Origin: Hymenopellis radicata
Taxonomy: Eukaryota; Basidiomycota; Agaricomycetes; Agaricales; Physalacriaceae
Direction: 5' to 3'
Length of the DNA: 64,000 bases
NCBI GenBank assembly: GCA_015501595.1
Contig: JADNRX010000064.1
Coordinates: forward strand, 1-64,000
Part shown: positions 45,999 to 58,947 of the stretch, piece after piece
Position numbering within the stretch: position 1 is the first letter of the stretch
How the letters are laid out: every line of letters starts with the position of its first letter
Position numbers and translations under genes: made by a program
The notes under the pieces: model-generated
Database searches by the model: none
What the model saw: only the letters and a program-made list of their open reading frames with translations
Told to the model about the DNA's origin: nothing

Positions 45999-46584
45999 CG
46001 AACCCGGGAAAGAACCTCCGCGGGACCAATCACGCCCAAACACTACCACGTGACCGTCCTCGATCGCGCCTCTTCGTAAGCTATGCTTTCACTCACCTTC
46101 CATTGACAATTTCAAATAAATGGGAATGAATGTAAGGCACTCCCATGTATTCCACGCGCGCGGCTAGAGCACAACAGCAAAATTACGCAGGGCGGCATAG
46201 CACGGGGTCACTGCCAGATTTCCCAAACGAAACCGACTAAGGCTTATCGATACTGATATTGATACATTCGTGATCACTACACGACGGTAAAGGACAGCAG
46301 GCCCGGCAACCGTTAGCACCAAATAGTGATGAAGTCACTATGCGGAACCTCTGTGATGAAAGAATCGGTGAACGCCACAGCCAGAGCCCTAGATACTTAG
46401 TGCGTACGCTCTCGCTCCGAGATAGCCTTTGCTCGCCTATCCAGATCGTCTTCCGGAAAACACAACTCAGATGGCACTGGGCGCTCTGTGACAGTAAGTA
46501 GATGAATTGATGAAACCTGTATTCGGAGTATTTACGCCACCAACTGCAATCTAAGAGGCTGAGAGTAACTAACCTACTACTCCT

Positions 46585-49500
46585 TCAGTAGATATCACCA
46601 GATACTACACCATTGTTCAGATACCATTCGGCAAATTCAACACAGGGATCCTAGATAGCAGACATGGGTTACTACTCGAGTGAAAATTGAGGGAAGGAGA
46701 TTGACTTACTCCAAGTTCGTTCGGTAGTCGTTTCGGGGGAGTATACCATCCGCGTCCAATATCTTTAGCCAAAGTGTTTGCTACTGTGTAAAACACCCCG
46801 GGTGGAAGGTATCTAAGATTTGTACCACCAAGTCCTACACCCGGCGAGTAATAGTCTCTGGTGTACATTCTTCGCGCTTGATCCGACACTGAGAAACTGG
46901 CCAGTTCTTGCAGACAGTTGTCCCAATGGGGTACTCGAACTTCGTCCGCAAGTTTCCATAGCTTTGACTGTGTGTCAACATCGGAAAGAAGCAGAAGTTT
47001 ACAGACCGTCGATAGATTCTCCGGCTTGCTGAGATCATCGAAGACAATCCTGTGGAGGCTGGGTGCGTGAAATGCGAGAGTGGACAACCCGTGGACATAA
47101 AGTCCAACTAGGAATCCTGTATATCGATCGGTCCATATATGCAGCTGGACAGCATCCTCAGAAGAGAAATACATCCCGCGATAGACTGATGGAGATGAAA
47201 AATTCGTTCCGAGTCCTTGCAGCCAACCTCGTTGAAGAAGGACAGTGTAAACACTTTCGATGGCGCGAATGTGCCCAGGCACATTAGAACGAAGAAGATA
47301 ATGCATGATGTTGCAGACCGACCGGACTGGACGTCGAGGATCTTCAAAGGCGATACGCAAGACTTTCTGGGTGATCTCGGTGGTAAGCCACGTGAAGTCA
47401 TGGTTTCGAATGCCGTGCCTACATAGGCGCCAATTCAAGCCCTCGAAAACACTGTGGACAATTATTGCTTCATCCTCGAGCACAATGGCCGTACTGGATC
47501 CGAACAACTCCGAGCTCATCACGTTCTGCATGGCAAGGATGGTAGCTCTGTCGACATCAACGTGGCGGTCAACGCCAACACCAATATTGATCGTGTATTC
47601 CTTGATGACATCCAAGATCTGGCGGAAAGGGGATGGCCGTTCCCCCGAGTCGAGTAGTTCCAACAAAAGGGGATCATCAGCTACCCAAGTTCGGTAGAGC
47701 GACGAAGTCTTTTGAACCGATGGAGTTTGTAGCATAGTCAGGCAGAGGAGCATGTCATCTGGGAGCGCAGCGGTGTGATTATCAGGCGAGCGAATAACAT
47801 CCGGAAAGCCTACGTGCAACAGCCAGGCCAAGTAAGAAGGCAGCATGTTCACACACAGCGCGTATTCCAGTGAACAGGTCTTATTAGTCGTCGAGTCAAT
47901 GGAGAGAAGAGGTACAGAGCACTTTCTCTCTGAGATGCCAGTGCGCGCTCCCTCCTTGCGGACTTCTTGCAACGGGAACGACAATAGCGGTTGTTTCGTT
48001 CGTTTGCAATTACAACGATCACAGTCATGAGGCACCACTGCAAAACTCAAAAGTTCTGCCCACAGTCTCGAGGGTTCGTCGTGATGTATTCGAAGCCACG
48101 TAGTCCCAGGACGCATGGCGGTGGAGAAAAGCTTTGCCCAGAGAACGGGATCAAGCCTATCGTCCGCAGGACCAAGAGCATTGCTTGTGATGAACTGAAT
48201 CGCCGAACATGGATTACGAATGTGCGAGTACAGGCTCGGTTCGGTGCAGACAGGCAGTACTGTCACCTCAGGCTCCTGGTTTTCGAATAACAGCGCCGCA
48301 CGCTGAAACCTCTCGAATTTATCGCGAGGTTGATCCAGGTGGAAGTGATCGTTTATCGCTTTCAAGACGGAGGCGATACCTTCGGGGCCCGCCTTAGTGA
48401 TAAGCGGGATGCTCTGTAAAGGCAGGCCGCCAAGCGCCTGGATGATAATGCTTTCAACCGATAGATTCGAGGTCACATTGAAAAGCCAACCAAGGGCTGA
48501 TGCATCCATGACGTCGCCTTTGAGGCTGACCGTCTCGAGCTCAACGTCTCGCAATGAACAGAAAGACGAAGAAGGCGTGACACTTTTAGAGTTCCAGCGT
48601 AACGCCCAATGACGAATGGAGGAGAATATGATAAAGAAATAAAGTGAGAGTGGTGTTTTATATGGACAGTCCGTATAGAATACCGGAAGCACAGTGCTGA
48701 TGGAGTACATCCCAAAAGCGGCGGCACCAGTGAACGCCATGTTGACCGCCATAACAGTACTCAAAGAGCAGAGGTAGACAACAAGACCAATGAAAAATAA
48801 GCCCAGCGCCGCGTGCATCAGGACCGGTAGAAGTTCGATGAAGATGGGCACATGCCACCGTTGAAGAGCCGTATAGCGGAAGTGTCGAATTCGAGCACGA
48901 TCGCGAGGGGATCCAGACGTGAATGAGGTGTATTGATGGATCCACTGCTTAGCCAGTACAGCTAGTAAGGTTGTCGCTAAACTGAGGCCAAGGCTTGCGA
49001 ACCATAATCCGTTCACCCAAAGATCCGAGGCTTTGGGATGAAATGAAGCGACCGTTGAAGGTACTGTTTGAACGTCTTTGGGCCCAAAGACCATGACGTG
49101 CAACATAGCGCGCTGCACGCTGATCATTTCCGAAATGAGTGAGTTCGTAACTTCGCTGTTATCCACACGCATGGACGGAGAAGTCGACGTAACGAAGGCA
49201 GTCACGACAGCAGAGAACAGGGCGGCCTTTCATTCAGGCATCAAAACCAAAGAACATTTCGATCGGGTGACACTCACGAAAAGGAGAAGCATGTCTAGTC
49301 CTTCCCGCCAACCATTGACCATTTCCGTGTCGTATTTCAAGGACTCGTCGTTATAGACTCTGAAGACTCTGGCCATTGGAGACATCTCTGCGTATTGTTC
49401 ATCGGGGGCGTATTTTTGTTCGTAGTCAAAGGGATCGTTGACAACTGTAAAGCAAGTCCATCAGACCTGGAAATAAGTGGTTGGATTCAACTGACCGTTT

Positions 49501-49646
49501 TGGGGACGCGATGGGGACGAGGTGTCTAGGAAGCCTGGTAAGGTATCGGACGCTCTCTGATAGAGAGTAGATAGGGACGGCCGGGGAGCCCAAGAGTTGC
49601 CATCATTTGCCGAATTTGTAGATGTATTCGGGACATCTGGCTGCAT
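46585..49646 (-). CDS. DUF6535-type multi-pass membrane protein
   Basis: Exons 49646-49496, 49444-49278, 49226-46710 and 46650-46585; 966 residues. The family core is complete: KYAPDEQYAEMSPMARVFRV, YNDESLKYDTEMVNGWREGL, then four membrane helices around LLLFAALFSAVVTAFVTS, WFASLGLSLATTLLAVLAKQ, FIELLPVLMHAALGLFFIGL and VMAVNMAFTGAAAFGMYSIS. WIHQYTSF and ALQRWHVPIFIE are characteristic loops. About 700 mostly helical residues follow without a recognised domain. Such proteins are numerous in Agaricomycetes and have no known function. I place the last intron at GTAAGT (46709), which gives the tidy ending CVEFAEWYLNN; reading through would end at 46617 instead. Confidence 0.88.
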
Positions 49647-50375
49647 CCTGGCAGTTGGGGATTATTGAAAGGGAGAGCAGGGTGCTGTTAGATCCGACAT
49701 ACCAACGCTTGATGTATTTTCTGGCTGAGAGCACCGGGTACGCGGAGCTCGAGGCAGTTTTTGCGGTGCCAAACAATAACGCAATTGTTCGGGCACCCTG
49801 TGATTTACGGAAGCACGGTGAGTGCGTACAACAACATACGGTTATTGTTTGCTGGAAACAATCGAAAGAGCTGTGCGCGCTTGTGCGTGAGAGTTAACCA
49901 TCAAACAGCGTCAGGGGCACCTCTACTATATTTAGTCAGCACATGCATCCTTCAAGTTGTTCAAGAGAAAGTCGCTTTCAGTTCACCTGCCAGCGTCATT
50001 TTCAACGAGTGTGAAATGGGCGCCAGCGTCAAGATCAATCGGGAGCCCAAACACAGCCGCCAATAGTATGTGGCGCTGTTTTCGGAATCATAAGAAAGAC
50101 GCCACGCGTACGATTGCCGACCAGATTTTTGCCTTTCTGGGTGCCAAGATGTTGAAACAATTGAAGTCCGATAGTCAGATGCTACGAACGTGGGTATCTA
50201 TCAACACATCAGCGCCCTGACGCAATTGACTGCCGCCACACAAGCAAGTAGAGGCCATTCGATCAGAACATGTATTAATAAGAGCACGATCAAGTACGGT
50301 ATACGGACAGGTCAGTAAGTGGATGGAAAAAGTAAAGTTAGCCATGTAGGAAGCAGGTAGCAAAGGACGAGCTGC
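49647..50375. other. Promoter side of the DUF6535 gene, nothing recognised
   Basis: Contains only short frames without family wording. A/T-rich patches, no repeat noticed. Confidence 0.35.
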
Positions 50376-51652
50376 TCAACCGTGACGCTCAGCCTGGTAG
50401 GCTTCCACGTTAATATTGGCGTACGGTGGAAATATCATGCCTGTTCGGCATCTCGCCATATAGTTATCGACGTCGCCCGCGTTATGGAAGAGGAATACTC
50501 TGAATTGCAGATTCCTCGGGATAAGGAAGGAGAAAGGAGCGCGCAACTTCTTCGAGAAATTGATCTGACTTGGGTATTTATCCCGCGACAGAATGCTTGT
50601 TTGTATCTTGTTCGTAAGATCAGATTGCGGGTCGAGAGACCATTGTGTACCATATTCAGGACCTAGAGGGCCGACATAAATGCCATGGAGGTACGAACGA
50701 TCTAGGACGTATGTGCAGTGTTTGGGCAGCCGGTCATCTGCGAGAAATTGGAGCAGATTGTCCAGACAGTAACGGAATGAGGTGCTGTCCCAACTCATTT
50801 CGCGTACATGACTCGCAATATAGTCCCACGCGTCCTGTCTGATGGGGAACTGTATCTTGCGACCTCTGCCCGATTCAACTTCCTGGGTTATACATCGGGT
50901 CTCCGCGTCCAACTCAAGTCTGTTTGTCGCATTAGCCGCTCTTCTGTCGGTAAACCAGTTCTCAATGTAGCTTGAAGGCCTAATCGAGATGTTAATTTAG
51001 AGTCTCAAGGAAAGCAGTAGAGGGTGAATTACACGCCTGTAAAGCTCTCAATGGTTCGCAGTCCGTTCGGCCATCTTTCGGGACGCGGTGTGAGGACAAC
51101 AAAGATGATCTCAAACACAATCATGATTGCAAACGCCGACGCTTTGAACGTGTTCTGGCCGACATGGAGTTGGTAGCGCAAGAGTCTCAGACTCCAGTGC
51201 ATATCGTCAGAGATATGATGGCAAGACACATATTTAACGTTGGGCCACAAAACCTTCCTAGCACCGCTGGGCTTCAATTCTAGGTCCTGAAACCATCGAG
51301 GTTTCCACACAAGGCTGGCTTCGAGGTACCTTATGAAAGCCCCTTTATTTTCCGTGAAGATGGCAGGAAAGAATTCAGCATCGCTTTGTACCTCGTCCCA
51401 TGTATGAGTATACTTGGGGGGAACGGCTGCGTCAGGGCGTGTAATCTTCGCAACGTATGGTGGCGGCACATGCACCGCGGGTGAGGGTTGTGCGCCAGGG
51501 TATGACTCGGACGAGGGATCATGATGTTGCACGTTGAGGTGCGCGGGATACTGTTGCACGTTCGGGTGTGGGGAATAGTGCGGCGCATCAGCGTCAGAGT
51601 AATAGTACTGAGCATGAGGCTGCGATGAATGAGGGGGATGCCTTGAAGCCAT
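50376..51652 (-). CDS. Unknown protein with one predicted membrane segment
   Basis: Not recognised. Two exons, 51652-51033 and 50943-50376, 395 residues. The start MASRHPPHSSQPHAQYYYSD begins a 90-residue Pro/His/Tyr/Ser-rich disordered part. A globular part follows (YTHTWDEVQSDAEFFPAIF, then SLVWKPRWFQDLEL), and a hydrophobic segment (FAIMIVFEIIFVVL) near residue 190. The second exon encodes a mixed helical domain with TRCITQEVESGRGRKIQFPI and YVLDRSYLHGIYVGPLGPEY. The splice donor is GTAATT, slightly weak. It follows the DUF6535 gene on the same strand. The protein texture looks real but no family comes to mind. Confidence 0.6.
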
Positions 51653-53361
51653 GGTGTTGTTGCCATTTCTGCCGACACCTACCCGCTTAAAAACCAGACG
51701 GTGCCCCTTCTCCCTTGTTGAATGCGAACAAGTACATCCATAGCGGGACGAGAGGCGCTTGTACACCTCTAGGTTGAAGGTTGCACTGATGCGGAAGTAC
51801 AAGTCGTCGCCAGGTAAGGCTGATGATGTTGTTCTGGTCAGTCTTATTGTTCTTGTCTGTCCTTGTGCCCGAACTCTTACCTTGCGCCTAGCCTCACGCG
51901 AGAGAACTTGAAGCGTTTATACTAAACAACCAATATTAGTAGGCCATCCCGAACGCACATCCTGGTATGCTCGGAGTGAAGAAATTGCTTCAAAGCCGGG
52001 AGTAGCGCCCAGCGCGGAAGGCGTTCTTCTTCTACTATGGCGAAGATCAGCCTTGTTGGCTAGCCGCTATTGTTTTCTAATTTCGTACCTTCTCGACGAT
52101 ACGACAATCATATCTAAACCTGCCCTTTCACGTTATGGCTTCCTCGATCCTAGAACAAATGGAAAATCGAGGGCAGGCTGGCGTGTTCCTTTGGCAAGTA
52201 CAAGAATCCTTTCCTGGATGCCATTCCACTGATGACGCCTCATAGACCGGACACATCCCCGCGAGCCACAAAGTTTCTTCAGCGTCCTATCACCTGCCTG
52301 TCGCCAATTGATCAACCGTCCATCATGATAGTGTGTCTTGCGTGTCCTTGTCCGTGTTGAGACAATAGACAATCCCTGTTGAAGACAATAAGATGTCCAA
52401 CAAAAGGTGACTCCGTTAGCAAAGACAAGAAATGGCTTACTGAAATCAGAATCATACTGAGCGCGGGTAGAGGGGTACAAGAATTCAAAGCGGTTGGCCC
52501 GAGGAGACAGTCGTGGGCGACGATTCAGAAAGATGGCATTTTCATGACTGTACACGTCGAAAGGAGAGTCATTCATATGTTACCGTGACCATAAACACTC
52601 TGTGGCTGTAGGTCGATAACAACAAACATTACGAGCGATAAATGACACTGGTCGAGGAGCTATCTTCGGGAGGAACATAGAAAATAATGCTACCTGGCAC
52701 AGAAAGAGTAAGCGCGCCAATTCCCATTCGACGTACAACACGTACATGGATGGAAGATGTACAGTCAAGCAACGGCCTTCTTCTGCAGTCCACACTCCTC
52801 AAACAGCGCATACATCTTGTCACCGGGCCCGGCACGACACCAGCCAGTCCATTTCGACCCACAGATGGCCGGCTATTTTGGACCACGGCGACATTTAGTT
52901 CTCGTGCGTTTGCGAGTCATTCCAATAGATAGCGCGAGGAGAGCCCAGTACAGAGCAGTACAAGTGTGTTCAGTATGTTATAGGCATCTTTCGAGCAGAA
53001 TGGCAGTACAGTTGAGCAGGAGATGGTGGTACATGACAGAGACAGATTAGTATCTTGGACAAGTCTTGGGTTAGGGTTTGACTCTGACGTCACGCGCCAT
53101 AGTCGCGTCTTTTGCTTCAAGTTCTGAGGACGATTCTGAGGAATCGACGAGGGGAGAGTCGATAGGGCCTCAGCCGATCACTGCGAATTCTCAGAAATCC
53201 GAAGGCCAACTGAAACTCATGTCGGTTAGGGACTTGACGAACTGCATTGCAACAACAGATACCCTCGTCATCCTCAACCTACTCTCCAAACCATAAATTA
53301 ATTAGGCGCGCTCTAAAATGGTATACACAGATACAACTTATCAAGTCCCACCACCAACCAT
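51653..53361. other. Long intergenic stretch, no gene recognised
   Basis: Only short frames. A minus open stretch at 52576-52133 (NRRPRLSPRANRFEFLYPST and others) has no recognisable wording. It may be old mobile DNA, but I cannot show it. Confidence 0.3.
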
Positions 53362-55284
53362 CTAAAAGTACTGGTCCCAGAACCCCTTGGTCCCATTCGT
53401 ACTCGCCGCAAACTCCTCAATCCCCAGCAACTTCATCACCAAATTGTACACCTCCACATTCTGGAAGCGGTCCATCACATACGTATCCTCAGACGTCGAA
53501 TGCCACCCCTTGTTCGGGCGCAACAGCGACCCGCCCTGATGATGGAGCGTCTTCACCACCGCCGTGAACGGCCCGTGCGCAACAAATATGGCTTGCATGG
53601 ACATGGCGTCGTTATCGTATCCATGGTTCTGAAAGCATAATTTGAGCAGGTACGCTTTAACAGGAAAAGTCTTTCTCTACTCACGCCCTTGGTCATACCG
53701 ACGTTCCCCTCCTTCTTGGTCGTCAGCGTATATCCAATCTTCGGTACGATATAAATCGGCGCAATCCGTTCATTGTTCGCAAAGTGATACCGCTCAGGCA
53801 TCGTCTCATGCGTGAAGACGTCAAACTTCTCCGGGTTCCTGTCCGCGGCATCGACGAGTAACTCATAGTAATACGACGCGTTGGCCTGAGGAGAGAATCG
53901 TAGTCCCATCGATGGCCAGCCGTCCTCGTGGTCTATCATCCTCAGCCCGTCCTCGCCGAGAATATCGTCCATGTATATAAGCGTAGGGTGACTGGTATCA
54001 GTCATCCCATGGTCGCTCACAAACACGATATCAACAATGTCAGTGAGATTCCGTTCTTCCAAAGCCAGGTGTAGATTCTTTGCGAACACGTCTACTTGCT
54101 GCAGCGTGGCCTGTTACAAAGGTTAGAATTAAGAAATCTGTCCACGCCGAATACGTACATTGACACGAGCAGACATGGGTCCAGTAGCATGTCCTGCCTG
54201 GTCCAAGGAGGGCTCGTAGCCCATGATCAACTGTGGGCGCTGCTCGAATGGTAGATCTATCCATGCCATAATTTGGTCAAGCTTCTCTTGGAGAGAAACC
54301 TTGTCCTTCCATGGCACGAAATACGTAGGCGTCGCGCCAGAGCTGGTCTTTGGGGGCCCGGGCCACATGAGATTGGCAGAGATGACACCAGCCTTGCCCG
54401 TGGTCTCCCACATCTGCGTGTTTCGTGAGGCAATGAACAGCAGATAATCGAAAAACATACGGGTTCTCCAAGCCACCAATCAGGAATCCAGGCAGACGCC
54501 TCGCGGTTATAATGAAACTCGGATTGGCTTCGGGGGTCCCAAAAGTTCTACGCTCGAGGTGAGTTAGAGGCAAGGACGTCGGAAAGTTGGGCGTACGTTT
54601 CCAACAATTCCGTGAGATTCAGCATAGAGTCCTGTCCTAGAGGTAGCGTTGAGTATCATGGTAGCATATATCCCCTGTGTGCGGTACTGGCGTACATCAA
54701 TGCCCAATGGTTGCTGCATAACTCAATTAGCTTAAGGTCCAATAACAGATGTAAATGGTACACACGGAAATGTCAATGTCTAGAAACCATTAAGGCAAGC
54801 GTTTTTGTATGAGATGCAAGCACTCACCGGAAAGATAGGCTTCATAGATTTGGCACGCAATCCCTGCTTGCTGATATCCAGTAAATGCGGGGTCAAGCCT
54901 CGGTCAAGATAATCAGCACTATCCCATCATCAGCTTCACATTGAGAATGGATTAGTGTAGGCGCACGGACCGCAGCCCGTCGATAGAGACGATCAGCACC
55001 GTCCGCTTAAAGTCGTGGGTCCCATTCGACCGCACCTCGTCTCCATTAAAGAACATATTTGGATGATAGCGAGGCGCATATAGCGCTCGCTTGGCCGTGA
55101 TGCCACATATTAAGAGCACGATAAAGCCCACGGCTACGCCTATGAGCTTCTTGCGCGACCAAGTGGGCTTTGCTGGAATCTCTCCCTTCTCGAGATAGGC
55201 CTCGGAGTCGGTGCCGGTGAGCAGGCCCTCACGCTCGTAGTCGCCGTCGTCGTCCCTGGGCTTGTCGTGCATCGAGAGAGCCAT
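53362..55284 (-). CDS. Ectonucleotide pyrophosphatase/phosphodiesterase (ENPP) family, type II membrane protein
   Basis: Hydrolyses phosphodiester or pyrophosphate bonds in nucleotides or related molecules using two zincs and a Thr nucleophile. Nine exons: 55284-54971, 54918-54828, 54779-54766, 54713-54696, 54636-54597, 54547-54461, 54413-54159, 54110-53685 and 53628-53362; 503 residues. The N terminus is acidic, then one membrane segment (LIGVAVGFIVLLICGI) gives a type II anchor. Motifs: VLIVSIDGLRADYLDRGLTP (metal Asp), FPTLTFPNHWALMTGLYAES (nucleophile Thr), GNNFWDP, GKAGVISANLMWPG, VFVSDHGMTD (metal Asp and His), FTHETMPERYHF and GNHGYDND (metal His). Exons 3 and 4 are only 14 and 18 nt, and exon 3 encodes the Thr nucleophile. 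Confidence 0.92.
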
Positions 55285-55459
55285 CCCGTGGTGGTCGGGT
55301 CAAGATGAAGAGGGGAACCGGACGAAAAAGGAAGTCGACGCCGCCTGCTCTCCGTGCCCGCTTTTGACGTAATCTTAAAGCCTGGCTCTTCTTTCAAAAC
55401 CAGGTCCATAGTTGAGTGAGGGACGTCGACATGAAATTTTGTTTGGCCTAAAAAGCGCG

Positions 55460-55590
55460 GAAGACGCGCTTTGACAGCCGCTATTCTTCCGGATTGATTG
55501 CAACACATGTAACCGTTCGTGAGAGTAGCCAGAATATATGATACATATGATACACGCCAAGTGTACAAGATCTGTGGATAAATCACTTAA
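55460..55590. repeat. Repeat block A, copy 1 (copy 2 at 57405-57543)
   Basis: Shared with 57405-57543 in the same orientation: GAAGACGCGCTTTGACAGCC against GAAGACGCACTTGACAGCC, GAATATATGATAC, and TCTGTGGATAAATCACTTA against TCTGTGAATAAATCACTTA. A second block B (GTCAGTGCACCCAACTTTCT) follows copy 1 at about 55700 but precedes copy 2 at about 57298, so the order is A-B, LINE, B-A. Copy 2 covers the 3' flank of the RING gene. Confidence 0.75.
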
Positions 55591-56315
55591 CATGTTGGTT
55601 GAATACAACTCTCAGTGTCTCAATCTTAAAGTTATAGAGGGAAGAGAGGGAAAAAAACAGTTGTGGGTGCCAGCTGACCATTCAGGATCCGGAGTCAGTG
55701 GGGTCAGTGCACCCAACTTTCTCGAGGCGACGATGACTGCAGTGGAGGAGCGGAAGAGAAATAAATGTGTTGCATCATTTATGTATCCCAAGACCTCAGT
55801 CTGCCCCTCATGCATCAGTCCGACAAACTTACAATCTTTGGACACTGTTGGATGCTTAAGATGGATGCTTAAGATGAAATGCTATGCACTGATAGCGATA
55901 TCAGTGTATGCTAAGGAGACAAGGCATAAGACTGCATGTAGCAGGTTATGGGGAAGGGCCCCGACAGGGAAACTCCAGCCGAGGCAGTCAGTCGCGATAC
56001 CCACACCTGAAGGAGAGTAGCGATGCATCCACCGGGCTGGTGAGGATGAAATCTCCAAACACGAAGGGCGCGAAGCGACCGCATCGTACCGCTCACGTAG
56101 CTGATCTGTTCCAGCCACACTTACATGGGAACAAGCGTAGCATGTGTCCTGTCCACACAAATACACGGGAGCACAGGTCGTGTAGGAAAAAAGCATTGTC
56201 GTGAAGGTAGCGACAGGCGTAGCATAGCGAAAGCAGCACAGCCGCCGATACGTGAAGCGGTAGTGTAGCGGTCCATAGCGGTAGCGTAGCGGTCCATGTC
56301 AGGTCGGAGAAAACG

Positions 56316-57060
56316 ATGAGCGCGCGCTACTGCAATGCAGGTGTAGCGCGGCAAAATACGCGTCGCAATCGTCGCAGCCAGGAAATCGGCCAAGAAAGCA
56401 CTGCCAGCGCTGTCACCGCTAACCGCTCCATCGAGAAACGTCGAGAGTGGCCGAAAACCTTGAGATCAGTGAAATACTTCCTCTGGATGCTGCTACACGA
56501 TGCCTACAACGTCGGGAAACATTGGCGGCACATACCCGGGTATGAAGCTAGGGCACAGTGTCAAGAATGTGGAGAAATAGAAAGCATGGAGCACATACTA
56601 ACGAAATGTGCCGTTCCTGGGCAAAGAGAAGTATGGGATCATGCGAACCAGATGTGGAGGCGGAAAACTGGCAGTTCCCTGCAAGTCAAAGTCGGGGATA
56701 TAATGTCGTGTGGCGTACAACCACCGAACATGCGCAAGAGAGCAACGACAAGGGGAGAAGAAAGGATGAGACGCATCCTACTATCAGAAACAGCGCACCT
56801 TATCTGGAAGCTGAGAAACGAGAGAGTCATTAACAACAAAACGCCGACCTCACGTCGCGAGATTGAGAACAGATTCCGGTACTCGATCAACCGGCGACTT
56901 GAACTAGACTGTTTACTGTCGGACAGGCAGAAATTCGGCAAGAAGGCGATATCAAAATCCTTAGTCCTAAATACGGTGGGTAAGGTACGTGATCGATGAT
57001 GGTCCCGCCGGGGCCGGAGGTTACAAGATCGAGTCCCACACATGGCTGTCTCGACAGCTA
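56316..57060 (+). mobile_element. LINE-type retrotransposon 3' remnant with open C-terminal frame
   Basis: An open frame to 56999 reads LRSVKYFLWMLLHDAYNVGK, HWRHIPGYEARAQCQECGEI and ESMEHILTKCAVPGQREVW: the Cys-x2-Cys and His-x4-Cys knuckle typical of the C terminus of basidiomycete LINE polymerases. It continues with RRILLSETAHLIWKLRNERV to the stop. A non-coding tail with CCGCCGGGGCCGGAGG follows. No polymerase domain remains upstream, so it is 5'-truncated. The DNA just before it (about 56250-56300) has a short GCGGTAG-GTAGCGGTCCAT tandem. The frame is unusually intact for such a remnant, suggesting a fairly recent copy. Confidence 0.8.
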
Positions 57061-57404
57061 GTGCGCCTCGAAGGCGTCTTCGAACAAACAAAAGTATGAT
57101 ACTATGCCTATTCCCTATGCTATTTATTCCTTCAATGGGGTTTTAATTCCTCGACTTATTCAACGGGCCTAGCACCGCGCCGTTGGTGCGCCATGGCGCT
57201 GAGCGACCAGGCACCTGCTAGATGCAGGAGAGTGCGAAGCTATCCCAAACGTTCCACAAAAAAAAAAACCTTGAGGCCACAACATGATCGCCGTGGAGTC
57301 AGTGCACCCAACTTTCTCGAGGCGCAATGGAGACGGAAGAGAAGGAAGTTGATCACATTGTCGGAAGACCTCAGTCGTCCGACAAACTGACAGGAAATTT
57401 TGTC

Positions 57405-57543
57405 AGTAAAAGCGCAGAAGACGCACTTGACAGCCGCTATTCATGTAACCGTAACGTGGGGCTGAACAGTTCGCGAGAGTAGTCTGAATATATGATACGT
57501 ATAATACATGCCCAGTGTACAAAATCTGTGAATAAATCACTTA
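57405..57543. repeat. Repeat block A, copy 2
   Basis: Same-orientation partner of 55460-55590. It abuts the stop codon of the minus-strand RING gene, so it forms that gene's 3' untranslated region. Confidence 0.75.
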
Positions 57544-58947
57544 TTATGTCGTGGAGTCGTAAGTATCGGTATGAGGGGTATTGAGTAGTGGTGTTCTCTC
57601 CGTGGCAGCCTCTGCTGTAGGTTCTGCCGGTTCATCTGTGCTTGACCGCGGCGCCTGGGTAACATCCGCTTTGCAGACAGGACACTTGAACACGCATCAG
57701 GCCGGTGAAGGACACATGGAATGAATATGCTCACCAGTTTCTTGCGTTGTATCAACCATTCATCAACCTCATCCAAGTGAAAGATATGGTGACACGGCAG
57801 AACGCGCACTTTGTCACCTTTCGCAAATTCCGAGAGACATATCGCGCACTCTGCCTGGTCCTCGAACCATTGATGTGGGTTTATTGCAGGCGGTCGAGAC
57901 GTTGACGCGCGGGTGTCCTCGGGATCGGCAATCCCTCTCTCCAGATCCGGAGGTGGGGTTGCTGGCGCGTATGTTCCTTCGTGTTTCTCCCATCCTTTCC
58001 CAGTCCAGACCTGCCATGGCAAATTATGCACAATGTCCTCTGGCGCACGATCGCGCTGTGCCGCACGTGCCGCGCGAACACGATGAACGAGTAACGTCAG
58101 AAAAGTTAAGATAGACGGAAGTAGCAGGATAATAATAAAGGTGATTATCGGTCTAGAGCCAAAAGTCAACGATACCGAAGCAAATTTACTAGGTGTCGAC
58201 GTACGAATACCACTCCCAGGCAGAGTATTCCGCGGTGATGAGGAGCGACAACGTGCGAATGCCCGAATGCGACGTGTTCGAGGAGGCAATAGCGGTCGAA
58301 AGCTCGACATAGTCCGCATACCTAATGTACGTTGCGGATATCTTTACGTCAGAGGAATCATCTATGTGCTAGCATCAATATCTCTAAAAAGGCGTCAAAG
58401 AGAGAACAGACCTGGACTGTACATGTTCACTAGTGTATCGGGAAGACCAGAATGTTCCGGGTTGTCCCCGCCGACGACGACAGCGCGTGCACCGAGGCGC
58501 TGCGCTTCCCGTACCTTACTGACAAACTCGCAGCCTCCGCGCTGAACAAGCGCTATCCACTTCTCAGTTGGATCCGGCTGGTGGGGGCCATGAATGCAGA
58601 GCTTGGGGCAGCCAGTATTCCGCGGCGGGTCCACCAACGACCCGCAAGGTGCAGTAAAGCTGCTCAGCGGGATGACATATCCCAATATCGGACTGGATAT
58701 TTCAGCTCCAAACGCAGCTGAACAAAGTCAAGTTCCGCCGATAGCCTTGATTAAAATAAAGAGACGCACCAGGCCGTGAAGTAAAGGAAACGACAGGAGA
58801 CCGGTCCACGATGGACACGGTGCTTTCGGCACCCCATGCCCAGCCCCACCAGCTCTTATCTGACCGTTGAACAAAGGAAAAGATATGGCGCGGTCGCACC
58901 GCCGAAATAAGAGAAAGAACGAGAAGATAGCAGAGCAGCCTGCTCAT
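57544..58947 (-). CDS. PA-TM-RING ubiquitin ligase
   Basis: Endomembrane E3 ligase layout. Exons 58947-58770, 58717-58412, 58361-58205, 58152-57735 and 57684-57544; 399 residues. Signal peptide [20 protein letters not shown]. The protease-associated (PA) domain has [19 protein letters not shown] and [20 protein letters not shown] with [12 protein letters not shown]. One membrane segment follows ([20 protein letters not shown], near residue 215). The cytosolic RING-H2 runs from about residue 316: [31 protein letters not shown], then across an intron CPVCKAD (C3H2C3). All zinc ligands are present. The tail is Thr/Pro-rich. Members ubiquitinate membrane cargo at endosomes or vacuole; the target here is unknown. 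Confidence 0.92.

Noticed and set aside
57000..57060. GGTTACAAGATCGAGTCCC resembles a tRNA B-box
   Set aside because: No cloverleaf or A-box at the right spacing; it lies in the LINE 3' tail.
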